Shown piece after piece: positions 53,935 through 64,000 of a stretch of DNA of 64,000 bases. A program made the translations under genes and the position numbers. The notes under the pieces were generated by a model. It did not search any database. It saw nothing but the letters and a program-made list of their open reading frames with translations, and had not been told where the DNA came from. The stretch is taken from assembly GCF_030269925.1 (NCBI RefSeq), contig NC_085107.1:4278001-4342000 (forward strand). The letters are read 5' to 3'. The stretch's first letter is position 1. Each line of letters opens with the position of its first letter. Source of the DNA: Bombyx mori (Eukaryota; Arthropoda; Insecta; Lepidoptera; Bombycidae).

Positions 53935-54365
53935 GTATCATAAATTAGCGTCAAAACGCTACTTCGACAAAGATGCACGTCCCGAAAAGCCTCTTATCAT
54001 GGCCGCTGCTAATTACATATCCGACCCATGCGACGGGGCAACGCAAAGCCGCCGTCTCCAGAAACATGTCTTGTCGGGTCCCCTGGATTCACTCTCGGTG
54101 CTCTTAGGCTCCTCAAGCACCGGTTACCGTCCCAGTCGAACTCTATGGTCACGATTTACGACGAGCGAACTAAGCCATAGATTCTCGCCGGATCTTCTCA
54201 GCGAGTCCTGACTCCGATCCGGTAGTAGAGTCTATGAAGCACTGTTCTTGCCAGAACTGGTGTTAGCAAATTTTCTCAGTTTGAGAGCGTTAACACATCT
54301 GCCTGTCAACGCGAAATAGAGCTGAAATAGATCCTTAGGCTATCAGCGAATAGGTAGGGGTAAAA
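53935..54365 (+). repeat. Decayed jockey family A 3' end
   Basis: It matches the end of ORF2 and the 3' UTR (cgctacttcgacaaagatgc; ttctcgccggatcttctcag; ccgatccggtagtagagtc). Stem 2 of the pseudoknot is kept while stem 1 is broken on its 5' side. It ends in aggtaggggtaaaaag. Confidence 0.75.
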
Positions 54366-54706
54366 AGTTAATGCATACATAAACTACCTGTAACTTACAG
54401 TATGTGACCCGCAGGTAATTTTACAGCGGAGCGTGATTGGGTTTCACTAGTGAAATTTAAATATGTGGACTGAAACTTTACGAGTCTGTGCTGACGTACA
54501 CATACATAGTGCTATAGTGCTAATAGTACTATACGTGCTATGTTGTGACTAGAAAACACATCAACGCATGTCGTAATAACATTTAAATTTTGCAAAACAT
54601 CAATAGTGTTCGTGATATGTGTTTAGGAATGTTTTTTTTTTTTTTTTTTTTTTTTTTTATTGCCTTTGTAGGCAGACGGGCATACGGCCCACCTGATGGT
54701 GAGTGG

Positions 54707-57670
54707 TTACCGTCGCCCATGGACTTCAGCAATGCCAGGGGCAGAGCCAAGCCGCTGCCTACCGCTTAATACTCTCCACAAGCCTCGTTTGAAGAAGGAC
54801 ATGTCATAGCGCTCGGGAAACACCGAGGAGGGGAGCTCATTCCATAGCCGGATGGTACGTGGCAAAAAAGATCTCTGGAAACGCACTGTGGATGACCGCA
54901 GTGGCTCCAGGTAGTATGGATGAACTCTACTCCGGTGGCGGGCGGTGCGATGGTAAAAACGAGATGTTGGTATCATCTCGAACAATTCCTCAGAGCACTC
55001 CCCATGGAACATACGGTATAAAATACAGAGGGAACCGAAGTCCCTCCGCAGACCCAGAGGCTCCAAACGATCCGAGAGAATGGGATTATCGACAATCCGA
55101 ACGGCCCTCCTCTGTATGGAGTCAAATGGAAGAAGCTGGTATTTGGGAGCCCCGGCCCAGAGATGGGAGCAGTACTCCATGCGAGGCCGGACTTGTGCTT
55201 TATAAAGCAAAAGTCTTTGTCCAGGCGTGAAGTACCGCTTCGCTCTGTTGAGGACTCCCAGCATTTTGGACGCCAACTTGGCTTTGCCTTCCAAATGACT
55301 CCGAAACTGGACATCGCTCGAAACGTCGACCCCAAGTATCCCGATACTCTCGGAAGGTTGCAGGGATACTCCTTGGAATTGCGGCGCCATGACAAAGGGG
55401 TCCTTCTTCGCAGTGAACGCGCAAACTTGTGTCTTTATCGGGTTGAATTGAACCAAGTTCAATTCACCCCATTCGGAGACTCGCCCCAGAGAGTTCTCCA
55501 CTTCAGACACAAGTTTTGATCGTCTCTCTTGCACCACGCTCCGAGAGAGACTCTGATGGCCGATATATCGCGCATCCCCCGTGCTATCATCTGCATAGCA
55601 ATGCATGCCATCAATAGACAGCATGTCATTGATATACAGGATGAAAAGCGTGGGGGAGAGCACCGAACCTTGTGGAACGCCAGCGTTAATGGTCATGGTA
55701 TCAGAACAGTCACCGTCTACAACGACCGTGATGCTCCGCCCATCCAAAAAGCTAGCGATCCACTTGCAGAGACCCTCGGGGATTCCGTAAGATGGTAACT
55801 TCGATAGAAGTGCCCTATGCCAGACCCTGTCGAAGGCCTTCGCGATATCAAGGCTCACAGCAAGAGCCTCGCCCTTGCTCTCCAAGGCTTCAGCCCACCT
55901 GTGAGTAAGGTATACAAGAAGATCGCCAGCTGAGCGACCGTGACGGAAACCGTACTGTCGGTCACTGATCAGCTGGCGATCCTCAAGATACTTCAGGAGT
56001 TGTGTGTTTATAATTCGCTCCATCACCTTGGAAAGCAAGGAAGTTATCGCGATAGGCCTGTAGCTCGATGGGTCCGACCGGTCACCCTTCTTGGGGATAG
56101 GGTGGACGTGGGCGGTCTTCCATGAAGACGGAACCCTGTTAGTGCAATAAGAGAGGCGATACAAACGCGTTAGCGCAGGTGTCAGCTCAGGGGCGCACGT
56201 TTTCAAAACCACTGCGGGGATGCCGTCTGGCCCACTCGACTTATGGACGTCCAGGAGTCGGAGTTCCCGCCTGACTGCACACTGTGTAAAGCAGATCTCC
56301 GGCAGGGAACTATCACACCGGAGGATGTTCGGTGGTGTGGCACCCCCGTCGTCCACAGTCGAGTTCGAGGCGAAGAGTTTGACCAGAAGGTCAGCCTTCT
56401 CTTTCGCGCTGTGGGCCAGACTGTCATCGGACTTGCGCAGTGGTGGGAGACTAGACCTGCAAAAGTTTCCTTCTGCAGCTTTGGCGAGCGACCAAAAAGC
56501 ACGGCTCCCGGAGGGATAGCTCTTCAATCGCTCGCCAACTCTAGCAACGTGCTCCGACTTCGCCTTGGCAATTACCTTCTTGTAGGACCTGGAAGCGGCG
56601 TTATATTTCCGCCTTTCCCCTGAGATGTTAGGATCCCGACGTCTCCTGGCATTATCCCATGCCACGTATGCGGACCGCTTGAGGCGTGCAGCATCCCTGC
56701 TGGCATTGTTATACCAGGGTCTGCTGCGACCCCCAACGGGCACTTCAGAGGAGGGAATAAACAATTCCATCCCCTGGAGCACCACGTCTTTAAGACGGTC
56801 CGCACAGACGTCAGGATCAGCAGAGGAAAAGCAGAACCGCCCCCATGGGTAGGATGCGTAAAATTCACGCAATCCATCCCAATCTGCTGACATATACCGC
56901 CAAACTCTTCGATACCCGGTCGTCGTTCGACGATCAGGACGAGAGAGTGGTACGGCAGCACGAATAAGGCAGTGATCAGACGATCCAAGCGGAGCGTCGA
57001 CCACCACACTGTATCCGGCCGGATCTGTGGTCAGCAGAAGGTCCAACAAAGAAGGCTCGTGCCCCTCGATATCTGGGACACGGGTGGGCTGTGTCACCAG
57101 CTGGGAGAAGCCGTAGGCCAAGGCGAAATCGTAGGCAGTCCGACCCGGGAGGTCAGTGGTTCTGGACCCCAACCACTCTTGGTGGTGAGCGTTAAAGTCT
57201 CCAAGAACCACCACCTCCGCAGATGGGTACTGCTCAAGCACGCGGTTAGTCCCCTCTTGCACATGCTCAAACAGAGCTGAACCTGCATCACTGCTGTGGG
57301 ACCTGTACAGGCACGCGTAGATTCGGCTACGGCCCCCGTGATCTACGCGCAGCCACAAGAGGGACAGGTCCCGTTGTTCGAGGCCCCGAAGACGGCGACA
57401 ACAGACATCAGCCCGGACGAATACGCACACCCCGGCTTTACGCAGGAAGTTGTGCTCCAATACGTAGCCGGGGTACTCAAGGTATGAGGTATCATCCGGA
57501 GCAGATATCTGTGTCTCCGTTAAAAAAAGCAGGGCAGGCTGCGCCGTCTCAAGGTGGTGGTGTACGGCGTCAAGGTTGCTATGTAGGCCCCTGACATTGC
57601 TGAAATCCACATTAAATGTGGAATGGGGAACCGCCTGTGAAACCCTTTTCTTTTTTTTTGTCGACTTCAT
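54707..57670 (-). CDS. Endonuclease-reverse transcriptase of LINE family L
   Basis: The 987-aa protein begins MKSTKKKKRVS. The APE-type endonuclease covers about residues 20-240, with FSNVRGLHSN, LTETQI, LGDFNAHHQEW and SSDHCLI. The RT covers about 480-760, with SYRPIAITSLLSKVMERI, SLDIAKAFDRVWH, AGVPQGSVLSPTLF and the catalytic CYADDST. A C-terminal domain ends AEVHGRR, encoded inside the conserved 3' tail, so tail and coding sequence overlap. All key residues appear present and no frame breaks are seen. It should carry out target-primed reverse transcription. Confidence 0.93.
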   Translation of the reverse strand: MKSTKKKKRVSQAVPHSTFNVDFSNVRGLHSNLDAVHHHLETAQPALLFLTETQISAPDDTSYLEYPGYVLEHNFLRKAGVCVFVRADVCCRRLRGLEQRDLSLLWLRVDHGGRSRIYACLYRSHSSDAGSALFEHVQEGTNRVLEQYPSAEVVVLGDFNAHHQEWLGSRTTDLPGRTAYDFALAYGFSQLVTQPTRVPDIEGHEPSLLDLLLTTDPAGYSVVVDAPLGSSDHCLIRAAVPLSRPDRRTTTGYRRVWRYMSADWDGLREFYASYPWGRFCFSSADPDVCADRLKDVVLQGMELFIPSSEVPVGGRSRPWYNNASRDAARLKRSAYVAWDNARRRRDPNISGERRKYNAASRSYKKVIAKAKSEHVARVGERLKSYPSGSRAFWSLAKAAEGNFCRSSLPPLRKSDDSLAHSAKEKADLLVKLFASNSTVDDGGATPPNILRCDSSLPEICFTQCAVRRELRLLDVHKSSGPDGIPAVVLKTCAPELTPALTRLYRLSYCTNRVPSSWKTAHVHPIPKKGDRSDPSSYRPIAITSLLSKVMERIINTQLLKYLEDRQLISDRQYGFRHGRSAGDLLVYLTHRWAEALESKGEALAVSLDIAKAFDRVWHRALLSKLPSYGIPEGLCKWIASFLDGRSITVVVDGDCSDTMTINAGVPQGSVLSPTLFILYINDMLSIDGMHCYADDSTGDARYIGHQSLSRSVVQERRSKLVSEVENSLGRVSEWGELNLVQFNPIKTQVCAFTAKKDPFVMAPQFQGVSLQPSESIGILGVDVSSDVQFRSHLEGKAKLASKMLGVLNRAKRYFTPGQRLLLYKAQVRPRMEYCSHLWAGAPKYQLLPFDSIQRRAVRIVDNPILSDRLEPLGLRRDFGSLCILYRMFHGECSEELFEMIPTSRFYHRTARHRSRVHPYYLEPLRSSTVRFQRSFLPRTIRLWNELPSSVFPERYDMSFFKRGLWRVLSGRQRLGSAPGIAEVHGRR

Positions 57671-58325
57671 AGTTGTTCAATTTTCGGAGAGTAGGATTAG
57701 GAGAGGTAGGATGTTGGAGGTGAGACCGAGGCAACACCTGAATGAAGCGCGGAACATAGTACGTGCTCGACCACGGATTGCGTGAGAGACCGACGCAGGG
57801 CATGGAAGGGCCCCCAGTCCACTCTGCATGCGATCGCCGGGATCCACTCCGGTCTCCGACTCCGGCACGACGACCGCACGACAGGATTTTACACCGGTTG
57901 GCGGGACAGCTTCCCGGGGCGGAGTTTAGTAGAGACACCCGGGTTCAGGTCCCCTACTGACCGGCGGGCGGCAGCGGGTACCGTTTCACTGGGTCTCCCT
58001 ATACCCCCGTCAAACAATCACGCCCCGTGAGTTCGCACGCACGTCTGCTCCGCAAGTTCCAGGCGTCACCAAGACTTACCCCCAACAAGGAAAGGGAAAG
58101 GGAAGGGATAGAACTGGCTCTCCAACCCACACGCCGGAACACAGCTAGGCTATTTGGCGGCGGACTCTAGTTGGAGGGTGGTCGCCAGCCAGTCGGACTA
58201 GGTCCTACCACCGGTTATGTTTTCGGCTCCCGTTTAGCACCACCCAGGGGTCACTTGTAGGGAATCGCGGGTTAAACCTACGGAAGCGGGAAGCACCAAC
58301 CCCCAAATTATGCCCCAATGTCAGC
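57671..58325 (-). promoter_or_regulatory. GC-rich leader of LINE family L
   Basis: About 650 bp of GC-rich sequence upstream of the ORF start, ending near ccccaaattatgcccc. It probably contains the internal promoter. No frame of convincing length or composition is present. The composition drops abruptly to AT-rich after 58325, which sets the boundary. Confidence 0.45.
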
Positions 58326-58329
58326 ATTA

Positions 58330-59149
58330 TGTGCAGAATGATCGTTGACTATAGCAGTTCCCAGCAAGTAGGTTGCCTATTAGCATGCTAAACATCTTTT
58401 TTGTTTTTGAAAACAAATATATACTTTGATTATTATATACTATTCAAATATGTATTAGCTGCGAACGGTATTATGTTGCAAGTGCATTCTGTTGAAGTAT
58501 CAATTTCGAATCGCTTGCATTTGTTTCGAGAAAGAGTAGGTTTCCATTACGTTATCGATAATGCTTGAGAAATACAAGACGTATATGGTAGTGTATACTC
58601 GTAGTTGCGGTTGCGTCAACGTGCATTGTAAAATATCGCTTTATGTGTTTTATCTACCTCCCGATTCAGTGATATCGCGCGTGCTAGATAAAATTCATGA
58701 TTACGAAACGGGCCATTGACGACAGATCCATTGGATTCGCTTTCTAAAATTAATTATACACTTGGAACTATTCTATCACTGGGAGTCATTCCCTTTTTTA
58801 TTTTATACGAAAGCGGGAAATTATATAAATTGATCGATTTCACTAAATCAATATTACTACGACTTTGCCTCATAAAAAGTGTTTAGTTACTTCAAAATTT
58901 GATTTGCCTAAAAATACAATTGCTTATAAAATATAAATAATAAAAATACCTCAAAAAATAAAAAAAGAGTCAATCATATAATAAAATACAAATTTCAGGA
59001 CACAGACGTTACATGTATGTTTTACTATTTCCTTTTTTGTAAATTTAAAACAAGGAAGGGTGTCATTCGAACAACGTAGTATAATTTTAAAATATGTTTA
59101 CAGATACGAATGTGTTATTGAATACTGAGACTAAGACGAACTTTTTTAT
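58330..59149. other. AT-rich DNA without recognised gene
   Basis: No exon or element supported. Confidence 0.4.
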
Positions 59150-59345
59150 TTACTGACATTGATGGGCAGATGTGTTTACGGCACTTACGTCACTTTAAGC
59201 GATTCCTGACGACGTAATGAATGAAATGTAACAGTTATTTTACCTTCAAAATTTTACCTTCTGAACGGACCACATAAATACTTTGAGGCAGAAATTGGCG
59301 GCACTGTTGTACGAACTCGTGTGGATTCAAAGTTAGTACTCAAGA
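59150..59345 (-). repeat. Very degenerate SINE family B copy
   Basis: gacattgatgggcagatgtg and, later, aggcagaaattggcggcact and gtacgaactcgtgtggattc follow the order of the family B body on the minus strand with many changes. Confidence 0.4.
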
Positions 59346-59731
59346 TGGGAATTAAAAAAATAGTTAAGCAACAAGAATAGGGTGGGAATAATATTGCAGA
59401 AATAGAGTGGAAGTCAAAAACGCATGTTCGTATATTATGATTAATATCCGGGCAATGTGTAGGTGCCAGAAATATCTGAAAAAGGCAGACATAATATATG
59501 TACGCGATGACATAATAATATTATAGTATTCCAATTTTCCGGGGAATCGAAGTGAAGCGAGCTAATGTTTTGCCAGGAGAGCTACATAGCTGTGTATAGG
59601 GTGGCTGGGGGTGGTGGGTGGTCCTCGTTGCATACAAGGACTGCTCTCCCCTTCGCTGCTGCGAAATATTTCCAATCCTAGTTTTATTAACTTTGACTTT
59701 GCTTTTACAAAGAGCCCTCTGCGAGAAGGTA

Positions 59732-59773
59732 AACATGTGATCTAAAAGCAACATTGCTTTTAGATCACATGTT
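59732..59773. repeat. 42-bp perfect palindrome with 2-base centre
   Basis: The 20-base arm at 59732-59751 (aacatgtgatctaaaagcaa) is exactly repeated inverted at 59754-59773 around CA. It is not at a recognisable transposon end. Confidence 0.9.
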
Positions 59774-60142
59774 AACTAGATTTTAGACGTATGTTTATTT
59801 ATTTAATGCGAGCTACGCAGTGATCTGAGCGAGCTCATAACTTATATCGTATAAAGTGATCAAGTTATGACGTCTATGACCTTAAAGACACACACAAATT
59901 CATAAAGGACGTAGGAAGTTACAGGGTTTTTACTGTGGAAGACTGCTCGAAGCCGGCCTTAAAAAGTATAACCACTTCTCTTCGAGTCGTGTAAATTTCG
60001 AACAAGTAACTTTTTACTGTACTAGTTAAGCAGATAAGCTCACGGCCCACCTTTGCTTTGTCGTTACCAGAACTAATAGATATCACAGTGTGAATGCCGT
60101 CACTTATGGTGAGACATGCGCCAAAGTCTCAGTTTTATTGTA

Positions 60143-61417
60143 CGAGGGCGGGATGATAAGTAACTAGCCTCTGCAATTTAAAAAGTTACGATTAAAAAAA
60201 TATAAATGTCATTTTTAAATTCGTATCTCTGGCCACCTGTGTTATAAATTTGGTGGCGTGAACATTTTATTGATTTTTTGTCATTTGAAAATATATTTCG
60301 TCAAGTGTTTTCAAAATGGATAAAATTGAACAAAGAGCGATGATAAAGTTCCTTCATATGAAGGGCATGAAGAGGAAAGATATTTATGACGAGTTAAATA
60401 ATGTTTTGGTGCTCTTTCTTATGCCACAGTAAAAAACTGGGTGGATCAATTTAAACGCGGTCGTACATGTGTCCAACATGAAGCCCGCCCCGGACGTCCA
60501 AAAAGCGTCACGACTCCGGAAATGGTCGTGAAAGTATATGATATGGTTTTAACAGATCGACGATTGAAGTTATATGAAATAGCTGACACTACAGGTATCT
60601 CAAAAGAACGGGTACATCATATCCTAAGAAGGGAATTAAATATGAAAAAGTTATCGGCCCGTTGGGTGCCGCGATTGTTTACGCACGATCAAAAAAGGAG
60701 TTGGGTGCAAAACTCAATAGAATGTCTGGACCGTTTCAGAGTAATAAAGCCTATTTTTTACGACGATTTGTAACAACAGATGAAACATGGGTTCATTATA
60801 CACGCCAGAATCAAAAATTCAATCAAAACAGTGGACGCAATCGGGATGCTCGGCTTCAAAAAAGCCATGGCTAAAGTCGGCGGGAAAAGTGATGGCTTCC
60901 GTTTTTTGGGGTGCTGATGGGATCTTGATGATAGATTACCTTTCTAAAGGTCAAAAAATTAATGGAGAATACTACGCTAATCTTCTAGATAATCTTAATC
61001 AATGTATTCAGCAAAAACGACCAGGTTTGGCGAAAAAAAAACATCTTCCACCAAGACAACGCTAGGGTTGACACATGTGTTAAAGCTATGGCAAAAATCA
61101 ACGAATTGAAGTATGATTTGCTGCCCCACCTACCTTATTTACCTGATCTAGCGCCATCAGACTTCCACTTATTCCCTAAGCTCAAAACTTTTTTGGGCGG
61201 ACAGACATTTGCCACAAATGATGAAGTCATAGCCGCTGTAGAGGAGTATTTTGCAGGCCCCGAAAGAACTCATTTTATGGAAGGCATTACTGCTTTAAAA
61301 CAAAGATGGAATAAGTGCGTAGAGGTTCACGGAGACTATGTCGAAAAATAAAATTAATTTTATCATGGAAAGTTAAGTGTTTCATTATTAGGCTAGTTAC
61401 TTATCATCCCGCCCTTG
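60143..61417 (+). mobile_element. mariner DNA transposon with TA duplication
   Basis: Terminal inverted repeats of 28 bp with one mismatch (c(g/a)agggcgggatgataag...) are flanked by TA at 60141-60142 and 61418-61419. Length (1275 bp), TIRs and a D,D34D transposase mark it as mariner. The transposase has frameshifts, so the copy is not autonomous, but the intact ends could still be mobilised. Confidence 0.92.
60315..61351 (+). pseudogene. Frameshifted mariner transposase
   Basis: It begins MDKIEQRAMIKFLHMKG (helix-turn-helix region) at 60315. The frame shifts near 60395, again near 60700, near 60800 and near 61040. Catalytic motifs are still readable: TTDETWVH (first Asp), FHQDNA (second Asp, about 61052) and LAPSDFHLFP (third Asp), with 34 residues between the second and third. 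The C terminus reads EVHGDYVEK before a TAA at 61351. Confidence 0.88.
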
Positions 61418-61539
61418 TACAATAACTATCCACCCTTCAAACCGGAACGAATGATTACTTCACGAGAGACATTGGCATGATGGTGGTATCTACCCGTTCG
61501 ACTTTATAATATAATACGCCCTACCACAATTGAAGGAAG

Positions 61540-61650
61540 TTTGGCGTTCGCAGTATGCCATATTCAAAGAACGCTGCTGTGTATTCTCTGGTGAACCCTT
61601 AGTCGCCTTTTACGACAACCACGGGAAGAGCCGACTTGTCTCAGTGTATA
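61540..61650 (+). repeat. Widespread LINE-tail-like motif
   Basis: cccttagtcgccttttacga and caaccacgggaagag form a motif I recognise as recurrent in moth LINE 3' ends. The fragment is too short to assign. Confidence 0.35.
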
Positions 61651-62448
61651 CTTCAGTGTTTTATAACACTTTTTTCAACTTGTTAAAGCTGTAGTGTAGA
61701 AATACTTTATTTTAATTTTTTAATAGGGAAAAAAGTCGATTAAAGAGTAACCCTCCCACAGCCGTGTCGAAGGAAGAGGATCGAAGTAGGTTGCGTTTGA
61801 TGGGTTCTCCGAGACGGCATGTGGAACTTTATCCCTTTAAAAACGTATGCTGTCCTTTACTGTGTCATTAGAAATAAAATGATAGCGTGATTTGCATTGA
61901 CTACACGATTGCAGGTTATAGCCGGGCTATGGGATAACCAGTGGGCCTCACCCCCTAGTTTAACCCTCAATCCGATTCTTGAAACATCTCGGTATGCCTA
62001 GTGGTTTTGAGAACGTAATTGATCAAATATCGATCAGAACTATACGAGATGAATGGCAAAGTAAGGCCTATATCCCTCCGGCGGATTTAAAATAGATATA
62101 TCCTGTCTTATCGACCCCCTGGAAGCTTCAACATCCACGAGAGGTTTTATACTCATCAGAAAGCAAAATGATGAAGTTCCATTCCAAGGCCGAGTATTTA
62201 GTATAAGGCAGCGCTCACAGGGAAACATTGTACCGTGCGCTTACCAGTGTGTGATTCGTAAGATGATCTGAAGATCCACATCCATCTATCCCATTCAGTG
62301 CGTGCCCTACTAACGTGTGGGCAACTACAAAGTCTTGGGTACTCAGGTCCTAGTTTCATCGAAGAGGCTACCATGGTACTGGAGTTTCCTTTACAAGACA
62401 GAACGACGTGAGGGCATTGGAACTCAATAGACTCCTACACTATCGGCA
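61651..62448. other. Unassigned DNA
   Basis: Balanced composition suggests decayed transposon sequence rather than simple intergenic DNA, but I find no domain. The 62-codon minus-strand frame at 62040-62228 is not recognised. Confidence 0.3.
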
Positions 62449-63847
62449 CGCTATGATGGCCGTTTTGACATATTAAAATAGTGATGTGAAATTTCAATTT
62501 AATCTCGATGGTATGGGGCGCTGTCCATAATTATAATAGATGGTTCAGGGAGGCTACACAACATTGAGGTAAACCATTTCGTAAACTTTTCTGCTTTCAT
62601 TTCTTCAAGTCTCCAGTGGTCTTTGAATCAAAAGCTATGAGAGAACCTCCGACAAACCCGTTGATGGTTCCGGCGTGACAAATTATAAATCGCGATCCTT
62701 TTCCAACGGGAACTATGGATGTGTACAGATGTTGCAGTGTCATCGATTCAAGAAGGGCTTACAGTATAGTTAGCATTAAGCCATGTTTCATCAGAAAACA
62801 CAACATTTTACTAATTTTCAATGTCTTTCACTTTCCGTAAAAAACTATATCTTGCCATTATGATACCAAATCTTTCCATCAATATTTTGCGTTTGTTACA
62901 TTGTTTGTATCGAAATCCAACGGTCTTCAAAATCTTCGTTAAAGAACTTTCCCCACCGAAGAATAATCCAGCTTCCTTCAGTGATTGCACTAACTTTTTT
63001 CTTGTTGGATACTCCTCTCGTAAATAGTAGTCGTACACGTGTCTTCGAATGGCATCGGCATCAAAGCTATCGATGCCTACGACTGGTTTTGCTCTTTTTC
63101 TCTTTTTTGGTGTGTGAAGTTTATTTTTTTCTGTGCCAGTCTCGCCATATTTTTCTTTAGTTATTCGTCTAACAGTTCATTATCCAATATTAAGAGCATC
63201 AGCTACGCGTTCAACCACTGACGTTATAGGTAAAATTGGCCCTTCGTTTTGAGATTCACGATTGAAATAGTTACGAAGGCGTATAACGAACTCACGGGTC
63301 TGACTGTTTAGAATAGTTCTCTGCGTACGTTCGGACATATCGACAAAATCCACAACAAAAGGCATAAAGTGAGTCCAAATTAACGAACAATATCCGTAAT
63401 CCAAAGCCATGTCAAAACTATAACACTATCGCAGTGCACTCACAGTTTGTACTTTTCGAAGCAACGTGAAGTCGAAACTGCTTTGTTTTGTATAGAGCAT
63501 TAACGCTTTGCTGGAGGTAGTAGTTGTGTGGCCAGCGATCCCATGTGATGATCGTAATAAATGTAATTTTTTTAAATTTTGAATTTCGAAAAGTAAATTC
63601 CGTGTTGTGTTGTGTGGTAAATAAGTATACCAATAATTATAATCATATAAAAAAAAATGTTCGCGGGACCCTAATACCTTAGAAATCAATGTAATAAGTA
63701 AATTTTGTGACTAATTCATTCGATAAATTTTATGACTAACTGCACGTCACTATTGATAATAAAGAACAGTAAATTGCTTCTTCAAATATAATTACTATTA
63801 ATAAGAAACTTCATGAGTGGACAAACGTCAAAACGGCCATCATAGCG
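62449..63847 (-). mobile_element. Tc1/mariner-superfamily transposon, internally deleted
   Basis: A 21-bp inverted repeat, cgctatgatggccgttttga(c), is found at 62449-62469 and inverted at 63827-63847. TA follows the right end; the left flank has CA, perhaps a mutated TA. Matching continues a few bases beyond (cgg(c/t)acg), so the true ends could lie slightly further out. The transposase is on the minus strand and broken. Confidence 0.75.
62495..63410 (-). pseudogene. Broken DDE transposase of the Tc1/mariner superfamily
   Basis: Read on the minus strand: MSERTQRTILNSQTREFVIR (N-terminal part), two stops, then HVYDYYLREEYPTRKKLVQS and KRKILMERFGIIMARYSFL, two more stops, then VVFSDETWLNANYTVSP (first catalytic Asp). 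After a frame change it reads IIIMDSAPYH (second catalytic Asp) near 62530. The terminal repeat follows within about 60 bases, so the third catalytic residue and C-terminal part are deleted. Confidence 0.75.
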
Positions 63848-63849
63848 TA

Positions 63850-64000
63850 CCGGTGCAGTAGCGAAGAATTTGAACCTAATAAAATATTATTGTTATTTGC
63901 TCAACTTTATCTCTCGGCCTTCTTGTAAAGTTTCTCTTGCTGTGGTTAATTGCATTAAACAGTGTAGGTATATGGCGAAACCTCTTATAAAATTAGGATT
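63850..64000. other. Intergenic DNA, nothing recognised
   Basis: No feature seen up to the window's end. Confidence 0.4.

Larger units (their letters stand above)
54633..58325 (-). mobile_element. Intact LINE of family L (L1Bm/BMC1-like)
   Basis: On the minus strand a GC-rich leader of about 650 bp is followed by one 987-codon ORF and a short tail ending in a ~28-base A run (T run at 54632-54659). The ORF is uninterrupted. No gag-like ORF1 is found in the leader, so the copy either belongs to a one-ORF lineage or lost ORF1 by 5' truncation. The resemblance to abundant Bombyx LINEs is from memory, and I place it in the jockey/CR1 group by its RT motifs. The exact 5' end and target duplication are not certain. 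Confidence 0.85.
60018..61530 (-). repeat. SINE family B interrupted by mariner
   Basis: 60018-60142 is the tail side (agttaagcagataagctcac, ccaaagtctcagttttattg). 61418-61530 is the body side (ccacccttcaaaccggaacg, tggtggtatctacccgttcg). The mariner at 60143-61417 separates them at a TA. Confidence 0.7.

Noticed and set aside
54859..57487. Many plus-strand frames of 60-140 codons
   Set aside because: They are antisense to the intact LINE ORF and copy its codon structure.

Overview
The window looks like lepidopteran nuclear DNA, most likely from a silkworm (Bombyx). The reasons are an AT-rich background with long AT-rich introns, many copies of a LINE 3' tail and a tRNA-headed SINE that I associate with Bombyx, jockey-clade, BEL/Pao, mariner and Helitron elements of the usual moth kinds, and insect-type splice sites. 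The species assignment is inference. Most of the window is transposable elements at different stages of decay, with a few host exons between them.

Left part (1-12.6 kb): an intact two-ORF jockey-clade LINE (about 540-6267) with ORF1 (1498-3138) and ORF2 (3142-6024) in one reading frame, separated by a single UAA. Next come AT-rich DNA, a lysine-rich terminal exon on the minus strand (9000-9488), SINE and LINE tails, and a short Helitron.

Middle (12.6-26.9 kb): a possible minus-strand promoter and first exon near 15.8 kb, and two exons of a minus-strand RRM protein gene (24965-25197 and 17554-17814). A young BEL/Pao element (17991-24342, apparently identical LTRs, TCATC target duplication, 1770-codon ORF) sits in the intron between them. 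From 26.9 to 41 kb there are mostly non-autonomous DNA transposons: a pogo-like MITE, a piggyBac-like micro-MITE, a hAT-like element with an 8-bp duplication, and two Helitrons in opposite orientation. The same stretch holds SINEs, a U1 snRNA-like sequence and decayed LINE tails.

Right part (41-64 kb): the 5' exons (41972-43467 and 44043-44241) of a plus-strand adaptor/PH-domain gene, possibly ARAP/RhoGAP15B-like, with a decayed duplicate of its second exon 1.2 kb downstream. Then follow a multiply nested LINE graveyard (45.6-48 kb), a gypsy gag remnant, a second intact LINE on the minus strand (about 54633-58325, one 987-aa ORF), a mariner (60143-61417) inserted in a SINE, and a deleted Tc1/mariner-superfamily element (62449-63847).

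The host genes do not form a pathway visible here. The coherent biology is that of the retroelements. Three look structurally intact. The jockey family carries a conserved 3'-UTR pseudoknot candidate with a covarying base pair, and the SINE family shares its 3' tail with the minus-strand LINE, which suggests it borrows that LINE's machinery.
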